From assembly GCA_903907185.1 (NCBI GenBank), contig CAIVND010000166.1, forward strand, positions 1 to 11,858: a stretch of 11,858 nucleotides of DNA, given 5' to 3'. Below are positions 1 to 7,101 of this stretch, one piece after another. A program made the translations under genes and the position numbers. Each line of letters opens with the position of its first letter. The stretch's first letter is position 1. The notes beneath the pieces were generated by a model. The model did not search any database. It was not told where the DNA came from and was given only the letters and a program-made list of their open reading frames with translations. The stretch comes from an uncultured Acidimicrobiaceae bacterium. GTDB taxonomy: Bacteria > Actinomycetota > Acidimicrobiia > Acidimicrobiales > Bog-793.

Positions 1-373
1 CGAGGGGATGCGGATTATCGCGAAGCATCGCCTCAACCGAGACGATGAATCCTGGAGTGCAAAAGCCACACTGGAGGCCGTGGTTGTTCCAAAACGCCTG
101 CTGTACCGGGCTCAGTGTTCCGTCGGCAGGGGTGAGTCCCTCGACCGTTGTCACCGCCTGTCCATCGGCCTGGACGGCGAAGATGAGACAGGAGCGGACC
201 GCCTGGCCATCGAGGAGCACCGTGCAGGCACCACAGACCCCATGTTCACAGGCAAGGTGGGTTCCGGTAAGCGCACAGCTCTCGCGGAGAAAGTCGGCGA
301 GCGTCTCTCGTGGCTCGAGTGTTGCACGTCGGAGCCTTCCATTGACCTCAATGGAGACGGCGATCTCATCCAC
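1..373 (-). CDS. Molybdenum hydroxylase small [2Fe-2S] subunit, CoxS-like (partial, C-terminus beyond the window)
   Basis: This is the iron-sulfur subunit of a xanthine dehydrogenase/CO dehydrogenase-family enzyme. It carries electrons from the molybdenum centre to FAD. I see 124 residues from a GTG start at 373; the frame is still open at base 1. The plant-type ferredoxin cluster ligands are Cys42, Cys47, Cys50 and Cys62 (CEHGVCGAC core), a spacing typical of CoxS proteins. The second-cluster motif begins with Cys102 and Cys105 (CGFCTPG); its last two cysteines should lie in the missing 30-50 residues. The start is fixed by GAGGAGG six bases upstream, and the gene overlaps the end of the FAD-subunit gene by 8 bases, so the two are translationally coupled. 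The family assignment is secure; the substrate is unknown. Confidence 0.93.
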   Translation of the reverse strand, partial: MDEIAVSIEVNGRLRRATLEPRETLADFLRESCALTGTHLACEHGVCGACTVLLDGQAVRSCLIFAVQADGQAVTTVEGLTPADGTLSPVQQAFWNNHGLQCGFCTPGFIVSVEAMLRDNPHPL

Positions 374-1238
374 GGCGAGCCTCCTCAATTGCACTGCGTA
401 GCGCATCGCTACAGAGCTTGGTGGCAACCTGTGATCGGTAGGCAGCAGAGGCGTGAACATCATCGCTCGGCGACAGTGTTCCAACCGCCGCCTCGGCGGC
501 TGCGACCACGTCGACACTGTCAAGCGGTCTACCGATGAGCTGTTCTTCAGCGTTGGCTGCTCGCAGCGGTGTCATTCCCATGCCCATGAAGCCCAAAGCG
601 GCATGAGTGATCGTGCCATCAGATCCAGCGGTGATCGCGGCGGTCGATCCAGTGAGGGCAAAGTCGCCACTGCGTAACGCGAACTCCTCGATCGCGTAGC
701 CACTGTTCGGGCTTGTGATCGGAAATCGAAGATGGGTGATGATCTCATCGGGCTCAGCGGCCGTCGTCCAGACGGAGAGAAAAAAGTCACGCGCGGCGAT
801 CTGTCTCGGACCGTTTGGACCATCGACCATGATCGTCGCGTCGAGACAGAGCGCGACACACGGCAGCTCGGATGCAGGATCGGCATGTGCGACCGACCCA
901 CCGATGGTCCCGCGGTTTCGGATCTGAAAGTGACCAATCTTGGGAAGCGCCCGCGAAAGCAGCGGTACGGCGGTTGCCACCAGTTCACTGTGTTCGACGA
1001 CCGCCTGTCGAGTACAGGCACCGATCACAATCTCATCTCCCTCGCGCTCGATACCTTGCAGCTCGGGGATGCGATTGAGATCGACGAGATGATCAAAGCG
1101 CGCAAGACGAAGTGCCAGCATCGGCACCAAGCTCTGTCCGCCAGCGATGACCTTCATCTCATCGCCGAGCTCTCGTGCGAGATCAACTACCTCTGATGTG
1201 GTGGTTGGAGCGTGATAGGTAAATTGTGCAGCTTTCAC
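366..1238 (-). CDS. Molybdenum hydroxylase FAD-binding medium subunit, CoxM-like
   Basis: This is the flavoprotein subunit of the three-part molybdenum hydroxylase. It takes electrons from the [2Fe-2S] subunit and passes them to an acceptor. With a start at 1238 it has 290 residues, usual for the family. The two FAD pyrophosphate-binding motifs are visible: AGGQS at residues 32-36 and TIGGS at 110-114, followed by AHADPASE (116-123). A GTG two codons earlier (1244) is only one base from the GGAGG sequence, whereas the GTG at 1238 is seven bases away, so I prefer 1238. The stop overlaps the start of the CoxS-like gene. The gene lies about 110 bases downstream of the membrane-protein gene on the same strand and may be co-transcribed with it. 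The large subunit is on the opposite strand. Confidence 0.93.
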   Translation of the reverse strand: MKAAQFTYHAPTTTSEVVDLARELGDEMKVIAGGQSLVPMLALRLARFDHLVDLNRIPELQGIEREGDEIVIGACTRQAVVEHSELVATAVPLLSRALPKIGHFQIRNRGTIGGSVAHADPASELPCVALCLDATIMVDGPNGPRQIAARDFFLSVWTTAAEPDEIITHLRFPITSPNSGYAIEEFALRSGDFALTGSTAAITAGSDGTITHAALGFMGMGMTPLRAANAEEQLIGRPLDSVDVVAAAEAAVGTLSPSDDVHASAAYRSQVATKLCSDALRSAIEEARRG

Positions 1239-1351
1239 TCTCACCCCTCCTCATTGTGAATCCGTACACCGAACTTTGGCTCAGTTAAGCGTATCTGATC
1301 GGCGACCGCTTCCTCATCGACACCGTGAACCGTCGCGAGTGAGTCACCTTG

Positions 1352-1927
1352 TCAGATAGCGATCGTGCGGGTTCTCAGCGCGAGAAGGCCAATGGTGCCG
1401 TTCACGAAGATCTGCCAGATCGGCCAACTCAGGCTCACCGCATCGATGTGCGCTGCGGAGAGGGCGCTGAGAAATCCCGCGCCGGCAGCGATGAGAAAGG
1501 GCGACGGGATCTCCGAACGTGGGAACCTTCTCGTCTTTTCGATCATCGGTATGCACAGGATCACGTCGGCCAGTATCGAGAGGAACAGTGCCACCTCGGC
1601 GACGTCGCTGAGCTGCCAAGCGACGATTGCAACTGCTCCGATACAGAGGCACCACAGATCAAGACGGTTCAGCGAACGATCCCCATTTCTCCAGGTCAAA
1701 ATGACGATGAGTAGGCAGTAACACGCAGTCACTCCGGCGATCAGTGCGGACCACGAGGGCTCAGCGCTCATCTGCGCGGCGAAGGCCGTGGCGTTGACGA
1801 CCGTACTTCCACCCCAAGTAACCAGGTTCGGTCGTACCGAGCGTCGTAGCGCGGCACGGACGTAGGGAACTGCGGCGATGACATAGAGAACTGCCGAGGA
1901 GATACCCAACAACGCTCGCCAATCCAC
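1352..1927 (-). CDS. Small multi-spanning membrane protein, SWEET/PQ-loop-like layout, unknown function
   Basis: I do not recognise a characterised homologue. The protein has 191 residues from a GTG at 1927 and about seven hydrophobic segments: roughly residues 5-27, 35-55, 59-79, 90-110, 112-129, 145-162 and 168-185. The first segment ends in VPY followed by a basic stretch and RPNLVTW. The fifth ends in IPM followed by EKTRR and a Pro/Ser stretch. This looks like a repeated three-helix unit joined by a linker helix, as in SWEET or PQ-loop proteins, but similarity is weak and the assignment tentative. The frame stays open upstream to a TTG at 2074, inside the divergent large-subunit gene. 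I reject that longer form because those 49 residues are not membrane-like, and because TATGCT followed by six bases precedes the GTG at 1927, suggesting a leaderless start. Transport linked to the neighbouring hydroxylase is only a guess. Confidence 0.68.
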   Translation of the reverse strand: MDWRALLGISSAVLYVIAAVPYVRAALRRSVRPNLVTWGGSTVVNATAFAAQMSAEPSWSALIAGVTACYCLLIVILTWRNGDRSLNRLDLWCLCIGAVAIVAWQLSDVAEVALFLSILADVILCIPMIEKTRRFPRSEIPSPFLIAAGAGFLSALSAAHIDAVSLSWPIWQIFVNGTIGLLALRTRTIAI

Positions 1928-1939
1928 CCGCTCAGCATA
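1928..1939 (-). promoter_or_regulatory. Predicted -10 element of a leaderless promoter for the membrane-protein gene
   Basis: On the minus strand TATGCT (1939-1934) is followed by exactly six bases and then the GTG at 1927, so transcription would begin at the start codon. There is no Shine-Dalgarno sequence before this GTG. No clear -35 box is visible. Prediction only. Confidence 0.45.
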
Positions 1940-2053
1940 GAAGTTGGACACCGTTGGGGAGCTTTTCTGATCTTGGTCCGTTGATTGGCGAACAGATCGT
2001 GTGGATCGAAGCCGCACTAGTGTCAGAGGAAAGTTTCGGGTTGGAGGTAGCGG

Positions 2054-4375
2054 GTGACTGATGTTGAGGTTCAAGAGGTACTGAGTCCTGAGGCTTCCCG
2101 ATTTGTCGGAGCACGTACCCGTCGCAAAGAGGATCCTCGCCTACTCAGTGGTCAGGGGAGTTACGTCGCCGACATCATGCTTCCCGCGATGGGTCACGCG
2201 GCCTTCGTGAGAAGTCCCTATCCACTCGCCAACATCGTTTCGATCGATACGACAGCAGCGCTTTCGGCACCCGGGGTATTTGGGGTACTCACCGGGCATG
2301 ACTTGAGTGCGCAGATCGATGTCCCATCGAACTGGCGTCACGCGATCTTGCCAACTGCCTATGTTTCCTACGTCGGTGAACCGGTCGTGCTGGTCGTTGC
2401 GGAGAGTCGAGCACAGGCCGAGGACGCCTGCGAACTCGTGGAGATCAACTATGAGGTGCTCAGTCCCGTCATCGAACTTGAAGATGCGATCGCCGATCTC
2501 CATATTGCCCACCCCGGCGACAAGACGAACCTCGTTGATCAATCAGCGAACCCCTCCTATGCCACCGTGGATGCAGTAATTGCAAACGCTCCACACGTGT
2601 TTAGCGAGACCCTCCAGCAACACCGGTATGTGCACTCGCCGATGGAGGCAAGGGGAGTAATCGCGCAGTGGCAGTCGGCCGGTCAAAAGATGACGGTTTG
2701 GATCTCCACGCAGGGTCCCCATCCCGCCGTTGCCCACTTCGCAAAGCTGCTCGATCTGCCGCTCTCGAGTGTGCGAGTGATCGCCGGTGATGTCGGGGGA
2801 GCATTTGGTCAAAAGATCAGCGTCAGTCGTGAGGAGTCGGCGATACCGATCGCAGCGAGGATCCTGAACGTTGCGGTGAAGTGGATCGAAGATCGCTACG
2901 AAAACCTGGTCGCGGGTCCTCATGCACGTCGCGAGCTCGCTCACGTCACCTTCGCGACCGACGATGAGGGCATCTTGTTGGCGATCAAGGTGGATCACTT
3001 TCAAGACATCGGTGCCTACGGCGGCGTTGGCATGCAGAGCTTTGAAAAGATGATCCCCGGTCCCTACCGTTGTCCAGTCGTTGCAACCAGGACAGCGGCG
3101 TTGCGAACGAACACCTCCTCGCGCGCCGCCTACCGAGGTCCCTGGATGCTAGAGACAGTTCTTCGCGAGACGATGATGGATGTTGTCGCCAAGGGTCTTG
3201 GCATCGATCCACTCGAGATCCGTCGGCGAAATGTCTTGCATCGCGAGGAGCTTCCACACACGACGGCCACGGGCATGGTCTATGACCTCGTCACCGGTGA
3301 GGAGACACTCGAGCGTGCGGTCGCGATCTTGGGTTATGAGGACTTTCGCGCTGAGCAGGCCCGGCTTCGCGACGAGGGACGTTACCTCGGCGTTGGTATC
3401 AGCGTCGTCATCGAGCCCTCGGGCATGCCAGTTCGACGGATCAGTGACGGCGTCGCGATCCGTATCGATGAGACCGGGAAGGTCTTTGTCGCGACAGGTT
3501 CGGGATCACAGGGACACAGCGTGGAGACGACACTCTGTCAGATCGTTGCCGATCAGCTTGGCGTAGATATCGCCGATGTCAACATCGTCATCGGCGACAC
3601 AGCGGCTACCCCCTTCGGTGGAACGACCGGCGGAAGTCGAAACGCAATTGGTGGCGGCAACTCCGCCATCAAGGCAGCCACGGAGCTTCGTACCAAGGTG
3701 ATGGAGCTCGCCTCGCACGCACTTGAGGCGAGTCCTGAGGACCTTGAGATCAAGTCGGGGGTGGTCTCGGTCCGTGGCGTGCCAACGCTCGCCAAGACCT
3801 TCGCCGAGATCGCCTCGATCGCATCGACCCAAAGTGGTCTTCCCGAGGGGATGGAGCCAGGTCTTGAATCGTTGGGGAGGTTCACCACCGATGTTCCCTC
3901 AACCTTCTCGAACGCCACCCACGTCGCGATCTGCGAGGTGGATCCAACGACGGGACGGGTCATGGTGCGCCGGTACATCGTGAGTGAAGACTGTGGCGTC
4001 ATTATCAACCCCAATGTTGTCGAGGGACAGATCGCTGGCGGTGTGATCCAGGGCATCGGTGGAGTCCTCTATGAGGAGTTCGTCTACGACGCGGATGGCA
4101 ACCCGCTCACCACGACCTACCTCGACTACCTCATTCCCACCGCGACCGAGGTGCCAGAGATCGAGTACGACCATCTGGAGACGCACGCTCCGACAAACCC
4201 GGGTGGATTTAAGGGGATGGGGGAGGGTGGTGCGATAGCGGCACCCGCGGCGATTATCAATGCTGTCGCCGATGCGCTTTCGCCCTTCGGTGTGAACAAG
4301 ATCGTTCGCCAACCACTCACACCGCCGAGAGTGCTCGAGCTGATCGCTCAGGCAAAGCGTGACTCAACGGCCTGA
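2054..4375 (+). CDS. Molybdenum hydroxylase large molybdopterin-binding subunit, CoxL-like, AYRGPW type
   Basis: This is the catalytic subunit, which binds the molybdopterin cytosine dinucleotide cofactor and performs the hydroxylation. It has 773 residues, close to the family norm. The GTG start at 2054 lies six bases after GGAGG. Visible family motifs are the N-terminal RRKEDPRLLSGQGSYVADI stretch (23-41), GGAFGQK (248-254), AYRGPW (359-364), GSGSQGH (482-488) and KGMGEGG (720-726), where Glu724 matches the catalytic base of the family. True aerobic CO dehydrogenases carry AYxCSFR at the loop, with a Cys bound to copper; here that position is Gly362. Form II-like enzymes usually read AYRGAGR, so this loop is a further variant. 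Hydroxylation of an aldehyde, purine, aromatic or acyl compound is as likely as CO oxidation. It is divergent from its partner subunits. No terminator specific to it is visible beyond the hairpin at 4466-4501. Confidence 0.93.
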   Translation: MTDVEVQEVLSPEASRFVGARTRRKEDPRLLSGQGSYVADIMLPAMGHAAFVRSPYPLANIVSIDTTAALSAPGVFGVLTGHDLSAQIDVPSNWRHAILPTAYVSYVGEPVVLVVAESRAQAEDACELVEINYEVLSPVIELEDAIADLHIAHPGDKTNLVDQSANPSYATVDAVIANAPHVFSETLQQHRYVHSPMEARGVIAQWQSAGQKMTVWISTQGPHPAVAHFAKLLDLPLSSVRVIAGDVGGAFGQKISVSREESAIPIAARILNVAVKWIEDRYENLVAGPHARRELAHVTFATDDEGILLAIKVDHFQDIGAYGGVGMQSFEKMIPGPYRCPVVATRTAALRTNTSSRAAYRGPWMLETVLRETMMDVVAKGLGIDPLEIRRRNVLHREELPHTTATGMVYDLVTGEETLERAVAILGYEDFRAEQARLRDEGRYLGVGISVVIEPSGMPVRRISDGVAIRIDETGKVFVATGSGSQGHSVETTLCQIVADQLGVDIADVNIVIGDTAATPFGGTTGGSRNAIGGGNSAIKAATELRTKVMELASHALEASPEDLEIKSGVVSVRGVPTLAKTFAEIASIASTQSGLPEGMEPGLESLGRFTTDVPSTFSNATHVAICEVDPTTGRVMVRRYIVSEDCGVIINPNVVEGQIAGGVIQGIGGVLYEEFVYDADGNPLTTTYLDYLIPTATEVPEIEYDHLETHAPTNPGGFKGMGEGGAIAAPAAIINAVADALSPFGVNKIVRQPLTPPRVLELIAQAKRDSTA

Positions 4376-4465
4376 TCAAACAGGTTCGCCGAGTCCAGGC
4401 GACCAGCCAGGGTGTTGTTGGGTTCGTGCTCGAGGTCATTTTGATCGTGGTTGAAAAATGCAAGC

Positions 4466-4501
4466 GGGCCCAGTTCGGAGTGTGAACTCCAAACTGAACC
4501 C
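4466..4501 (-). terminator. Rho-independent terminator after the HU-family gene
   Basis: A 15-bp stem (4466-4480 pairing with 4487-4501) closes a six-base loop. Every position pairs on the minus-strand RNA if a few G-U pairs are allowed. It starts 42 bases after the HU stop codon and is followed on the minus strand, after a short gap, by a run of five T (4459-4455). On the plus strand there is no T run after the stem, so it probably serves HU and only incidentally, if at all, the convergent large-subunit gene. Confidence 0.75.
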
Positions 4502-4543
4502 GATTGTGTGAACTGCCAGACCCGAGGAATGGCGTTGTGTTAC

Positions 4544-4822
4544 TTACTTGCCGTTGAGGGCAGCCTTCAAAGCGGCAGCTGGGCTAAAGCGCAGTGCCTT
4601 TGAGGCAGCGATCTTGATCGTCTCGCCCGTCTGAGGGTTACGTCCTGTTCGTGCAGCGCGTTGGCTGATGGAAAATGATCCAAAGCCAGGCCATGCAACC
4701 TTGTCGTCACTCTGTGCAGCAGTGACAATTGAGCTAAACAGTGCGCCAATGATCTGCTCGGCCTGCGTGTTAGAGCAGCCTGCCTCTTCAGCGACCGCGC
4801 TTACGAGCTCGCTTTTGTTCAC
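4544..4822 (-). CDS. HU-family nucleoid DNA-binding protein
   Basis: This is a small histone-like protein that bends and compacts DNA as a dimer. Its 92 residues match the usual HU length. The N-terminal helices (about 1-38), GFGSF (46-50), the DNA-intercalating arm tip RNPQTGE (61-67, with Pro63) and the C-terminal KALRFSPAAALKAALN helix are all recognisable. The start is GTG at 4822, with GGAGG four bases upstream. It lacks the long lysine-rich tail found on many actinobacterial HupB proteins. The gene appears to be a single unit: it has its own hairpin terminator downstream, and 173 bases separate it from the end of pgsA. Confidence 0.95.
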   Translation of the reverse strand: MNKSELVSAVAEEAGCSNTQAEQIIGALFSSIVTAAQSDDKVAWPGFGSFSISQRAARTGRNPQTGETIKIAASKALRFSPAAALKAALNGK

Positions 4823-4867
4823 GAGTCCTCCTTCGATCCGAAACCACGGTGGCTCGGTCCCACGACG

Positions 4868-4873
4868 AACTTA
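4868..4873 (-). promoter_or_regulatory. Possible -10 element of the HU gene
   Basis: TAAGTT on the minus strand (4873-4868) fits TANNNT and would start transcription about 40 bases before the GTG at 4822. No convincing -35 box is seen. The rest of 4874-4995 shows an A/T-rich stretch near 4885-4945 but no gene I can support. Confidence 0.3.
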
Positions 4874-4995
4874 GACCGCAAAAGGGAAAATTCTGGGGAT
4901 ATCCGCCCGATTTCCGCGGTTTTACTGGGTTTTCTTCTTTTGACAGACCGTCATCGAGATCCCGGTGCCGAGCGATCAGACCACGGGGCTGAAGG

Positions 4996-5643
4996 TTAGC
5001 TCTTGGACAGAAATAGCCGTTGAGCTGGTCGAAGATAGGAGAGCGAAGAGATATAGGAGAGGATGATCGCCGGGATGAGGGCGATCTCGGTCGCAATGGT
5101 CAGTGGATGGGTCCAACTCCCTGGACCGTGGCCAAGGAGCAGGAGGGGAAATCCCACCATGAACCCAAATGCCGCTGATTTGCCGATGAAATTCACCTCG
5201 AGACGGGGCGCTCCTCGTCGGTCGAGATAGATCACCGCGGTTGCGACTGAGAGCTCGCGAATGAGCACGACAACGGCAAGCCAGATCGGCACGGCACCGT
5301 AGGCGATCATCGAAAAGATTGCACTCGCGAGTAGCACTCGGTCTGCTGTTGGATCGAGCGCGGTGCCAAGAGTGGTCACCTGATCAAAGCGTCGTGCAAT
5401 GTAGCCATCGAGGAAGTCGGTGATGCCTGCTGCCGCGAGCACGAAGGTCGCAGTGACCCGATCGTTCCAAGCGAAGAGCAGAAAGAGGTAACAGCCAACA
5501 AGGATGATCCGGGACACCGAGAGAACATTTGGCACCGTCCAAAGTCGGTCGAGTCCGGTTCGACGTTTGACTGGTGGTTGCGCGGTTGCCTCTGGTTGCC
5601 CTGGCATCCTTAGTTGCTCTGGCATCTCTGGTTGCCCAGCCAT
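4996..5643 (-). CDS. pgsA: CDP-diacylglycerol--glycerol-3-phosphate 3-phosphatidyltransferase
   Basis: This integral membrane enzyme makes phosphatidylglycerol phosphate, the committed step towards phosphatidylglycerol and cardiolipin. The full CDP-alcohol phosphatidyltransferase signature is present. With the start at 5643 it reads Asp76, Asp79-Gly80, Ala83-Arg84, Gly93, Asp97 and Asp101. TVPNVLSVSRI (36-46) is the usual N-terminal segment, followed by several hydrophobic helices. From 5643 the length is 215 residues. The frame stays open upstream to 5739, inside the methyltransferase gene, but the methyltransferase stop at 5657 makes ATG 5643 a natural start 13 bases later. Two further in-frame ATGs (5625 and 5607) lie in repeat copies, and none has a strong ribosome site. 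The N-terminal 30 residues are Gln/Pro/Glu/Met-rich and repetitive. Phosphatidylglycerol as product is inferred from family; other CDP-alcohol transferases share the signature. Confidence 0.85.
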   Translation of the reverse strand: MAGQPEMPEQLRMPGQPEATAQPPVKRRTGLDRLWTVPNVLSVSRIILVGCYLFLLFAWNDRVTATFVLAAAGITDFLDGYIARRFDQVTTLGTALDPTADRVLLASAIFSMIAYGAVPIWLAVVVLIRELSVATAVIYLDRRGAPRLEVNFIGKSAAFGFMVGFPLLLLGHGPGSWTHPLTIATEIALIPAIILSYISSLSYLRPAQRLFLSKS

Positions 5644-5655
5644 CTCCGTTGCCTG
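5596..5655. repeat. 18-bp degenerate tandem repeat at the start of pgsA
   Basis: On the plus strand, 5596-5613, 5614-5631 and 5632-5648 are copies of a unit of the form TTGCYCTGGCATCTCTGG (17-18 bases), with partial copies on both sides (near 5586 and 5649). Each full copy contains CAT, giving in-frame ATGs on the minus strand at 5607, 5625 and 5643, exactly 18 bases apart. Confidence 0.75.
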
Positions 5656-5656
5656 T

Positions 5657-6451
5657 TCACTTCGTCGCGAGAACCTCAACATTTGGCACACCAAAGGTTG
5701 CGTCCGGGTCCGAAAGCCACCTTTTCCACGCGAGCGCAATCTCGCCGAGCTCTGTTGTTGTGGTGAGTTGGTAGTTCATCGCCTGGGTTGCGAACGAAGA
5801 ACTCTCTACCCGCTCCGCCCACGATCCGCCCCACCAGGCCCGTGAAGCATCATCGGCAAAGAACCACAACGATCCGCTGAGGCGGATGTTGCTGAGACCC
5901 GCGGCGTGCGCCCAGGTAAGCATGTACCGGCCGGCGTCGGGTTCGGCTCCGTTGCGCTTTGCAACCGCGTGGTAGAGCTCCAACCATCGGCTGAGCACGG
6001 GGTCGGCTGGAGCCCAGAGAAATGCCTGATAGTCACACTCGCGCAGTGCAATGATTCCGCCCGGTTTGAGAACGCGGTAGATCTCGCGCAGCGCTGCAAC
6101 CGGATCGACGAGATGCTGCAGAACTTGGTGGGCATGGATGACGTCAAAGGTCGAGTCGTCGAACTGGAGTGCATACACATCACCAGTGACAAAGGTGCAG
6201 TTGGAAGGGAGGTCGCTCTGGCCCGAGGCCTCGGCGATGACTGAATCGGCGGAGTCGAGACCGACAACACGGCCATTCGAGAGGATCTTTGCAAAATCTG
6301 CAGTGATTGTGCCCGGCCCACAGCCCACATCGAGAAGCGACATCGTCGGCGTGAGATGGGGAAGTAAGTACGCAGCGGAGTTCTCCGCGGTCCGCCAACG
6401 GTGGTTGCGCAGCACCGACTCTTGGTGGCCGTGAGTGTAGGTGTCGTTCAT
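5657..6451 (-). CDS. Class I SAM-dependent methyltransferase (UbiE/Methyltransf_11-like)
   Basis: A soluble methyltransferase that uses S-adenosylmethionine; the substrate is unknown. It has 264 residues. Motif I is LLDVGCGPGT (39-48), the acidic ribose-binding residue is Asp66 (VVGLDS), the next motif contains GDV (Asp91), then DVIHAHQVLQHL (103-114) and RVLKPGG (126-132). This order is typical of small-molecule and quinone/lipid methyltransferases. ATG at 6451 is chosen because AAGGA lies seven bases upstream; a TTG at 6493 would add 14 residues read from within a tandem repeat and is unlikely. The gene precedes pgsA on the same strand with a 13-base gap, so they are probably co-transcribed. 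This could hint at a lipid substrate, but that is inference. Confidence 0.87.
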   Translation of the reverse strand: MNDTYTHGHQESVLRNHRWRTAENSAAYLLPHLTPTMSLLDVGCGPGTITADFAKILSNGRVVGLDSADSVIAEASGQSDLPSNCTFVTGDVYALQFDDSTFDVIHAHQVLQHLVDPVAALREIYRVLKPGGIIALRECDYQAFLWAPADPVLSRWLELYHAVAKRNGAEPDAGRYMLTWAHAAGLSNIRLSGSLWFFADDASRAWWGGSWAERVESSSFATQAMNYQLTTTTELGEIALAWKRWLSDPDATFGVPNVEVLATK

Positions 6452-6470
6452 CCCACCATCCTTGCAGGTT

Positions 6471-6551
6471 GACCCAGTCTCAAGATCGACCAAGTCTCAA
6501 GATCCACCAAGTCTCAGTTGATCCGGCCTCAGATCGATCCAGTCTCAGGTC
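6471..6551. repeat. 17-bp degenerate tandem repeat upstream of the methyltransferase gene
   Basis: Consecutive units resemble GACCAAGTCTCAAGATC: 6471-6487, 6488-6504, 6505-6523, a shortened copy at 6524-6535, and 6536-6551. The first two are 16/17 identical by eye and later ones diverge. The block lies in the 221-base gap between the divergent methyltransferase and thioesterase genes. I see no gene in 6552-6660. Confidence 0.75.
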
Positions 6552-6660
6552 GACCGAGGCAAATATCAACGACCAGGGGCAGTAGTGACCGACATGGCTT
6601 GGTGGCATTTTTTCGGTGGCCCAACAAGGCAATGTCAAAGCACGGGCGTGACAGGCTCCG

Positions 6661-6672
6661 TAGTGTAAGGAC
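6661..6672 (+). promoter_or_regulatory. Predicted -10 element of a leaderless promoter for the five-gene operon
   Basis: TAGTGT (6661-6666) is followed by six bases and the GTG at 6673. The only purine-rich sequence, AAGG at 6667-6670, is too close to the GTG to act as a normal ribosome site. No clear -35 box is visible. Confidence 0.45.
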
Positions 6673-7101
6673 GTGGAAATTCCCGAAGGATTCGTGCCCT
6701 ATGAGGCCAGTAATTTTGCCGTGCACTATGGACCGGTCTACTTCCCGAGTGACGAGAACGACCCCACCCTCGGTCTACGGGCACTTCCCGATCATGCAAA
6801 CACCATGGAGGGCGTTCATGGAGGTGTGATCTTGGCGCTCTGTGACACGGCGTTAGGACGGCTAGTGCGCAAAGTTATCCCCGCCAACGCGGTTGCCGTG
6901 ACCGTCGATCTGCATGCGTCGTTTCTTTTGGGTGCCCGGATCGGCCAATGGATTGAGGTGCATCCGAGTATCGATCGAGTTGGCCGGTCGATGGCCTTTG
7001 CGAATGGTCTCGTCACTGCTGATGGAACGGTCATCGCTCGAGTAAGCGCCTCGTTCTTTGTCCACCATCGGCCAAACAGCAAGACGGAGGAGAGAGTGTG
7101 A
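6673..7101 (+). CDS. PaaI-family hotdog-fold acyl-CoA thioesterase
   Basis: A single-domain hotdog protein of 142 residues, likely to hydrolyse acyl-CoA thioesters in the cytoplasm. The active-site loop MEGVHGGVILALCDTALG (45-62) carries the PaaI-type His49-Gly50-Gly51 and Asp58. The following strands (AVAVTVDLHASFL, then IEVHPSIDRVGRSMAFANG) fit the family. The start is GTG at 6673, apparently leaderless. The stop codon overlaps the start of the next gene in GTGA (7098-7101), so the two are translationally coupled. In an operon of dehydrogenases and reductases it probably releases CoA from a pathway intermediate or a dead-end thioester. The substrate is unknown. Confidence 0.85.
   Translation: MEIPEGFVPYEASNFAVHYGPVYFPSDENDPTLGLRALPDHANTMEGVHGGVILALCDTALGRLVRKVIPANAVAVTVDLHASFLLGARIGQWIEVHPSIDRVGRSMAFANGLVTADGTVIARVSASFFVHHRPNSKTEERV

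Noticed and set aside
1928..2074. N-terminal extension of the membrane protein to a TTG at 2074
   Set aside because: It would overlap the divergent large-subunit start, adds a polar non-membrane tail, and has no ribosome site.
3553..4056. Long open frame on the minus strand opposite the large-subunit gene
   Set aside because: It lies wholly antisense to a gene with strong motifs, has no ribosome site or recognisable domain, and is explained by the codon bias of the real gene.
2054..4375. Naming this gene coxL (CO dehydrogenase)
   Set aside because: The copper-ligand Cys of true CoxL is Gly here, so CO oxidation cannot be assumed and no symbol was given.
4940..4945. Perfect TTGACA on the plus strand
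   Set aside because: No TANNNT follows at 16-19 bases and no plus-strand gene lies downstream, so it is probably chance.
6471..6551. CRISPR array
   Set aside because: The units are contiguous, about 17 bases and degenerate, with no unique spacers and no cas genes nearby.
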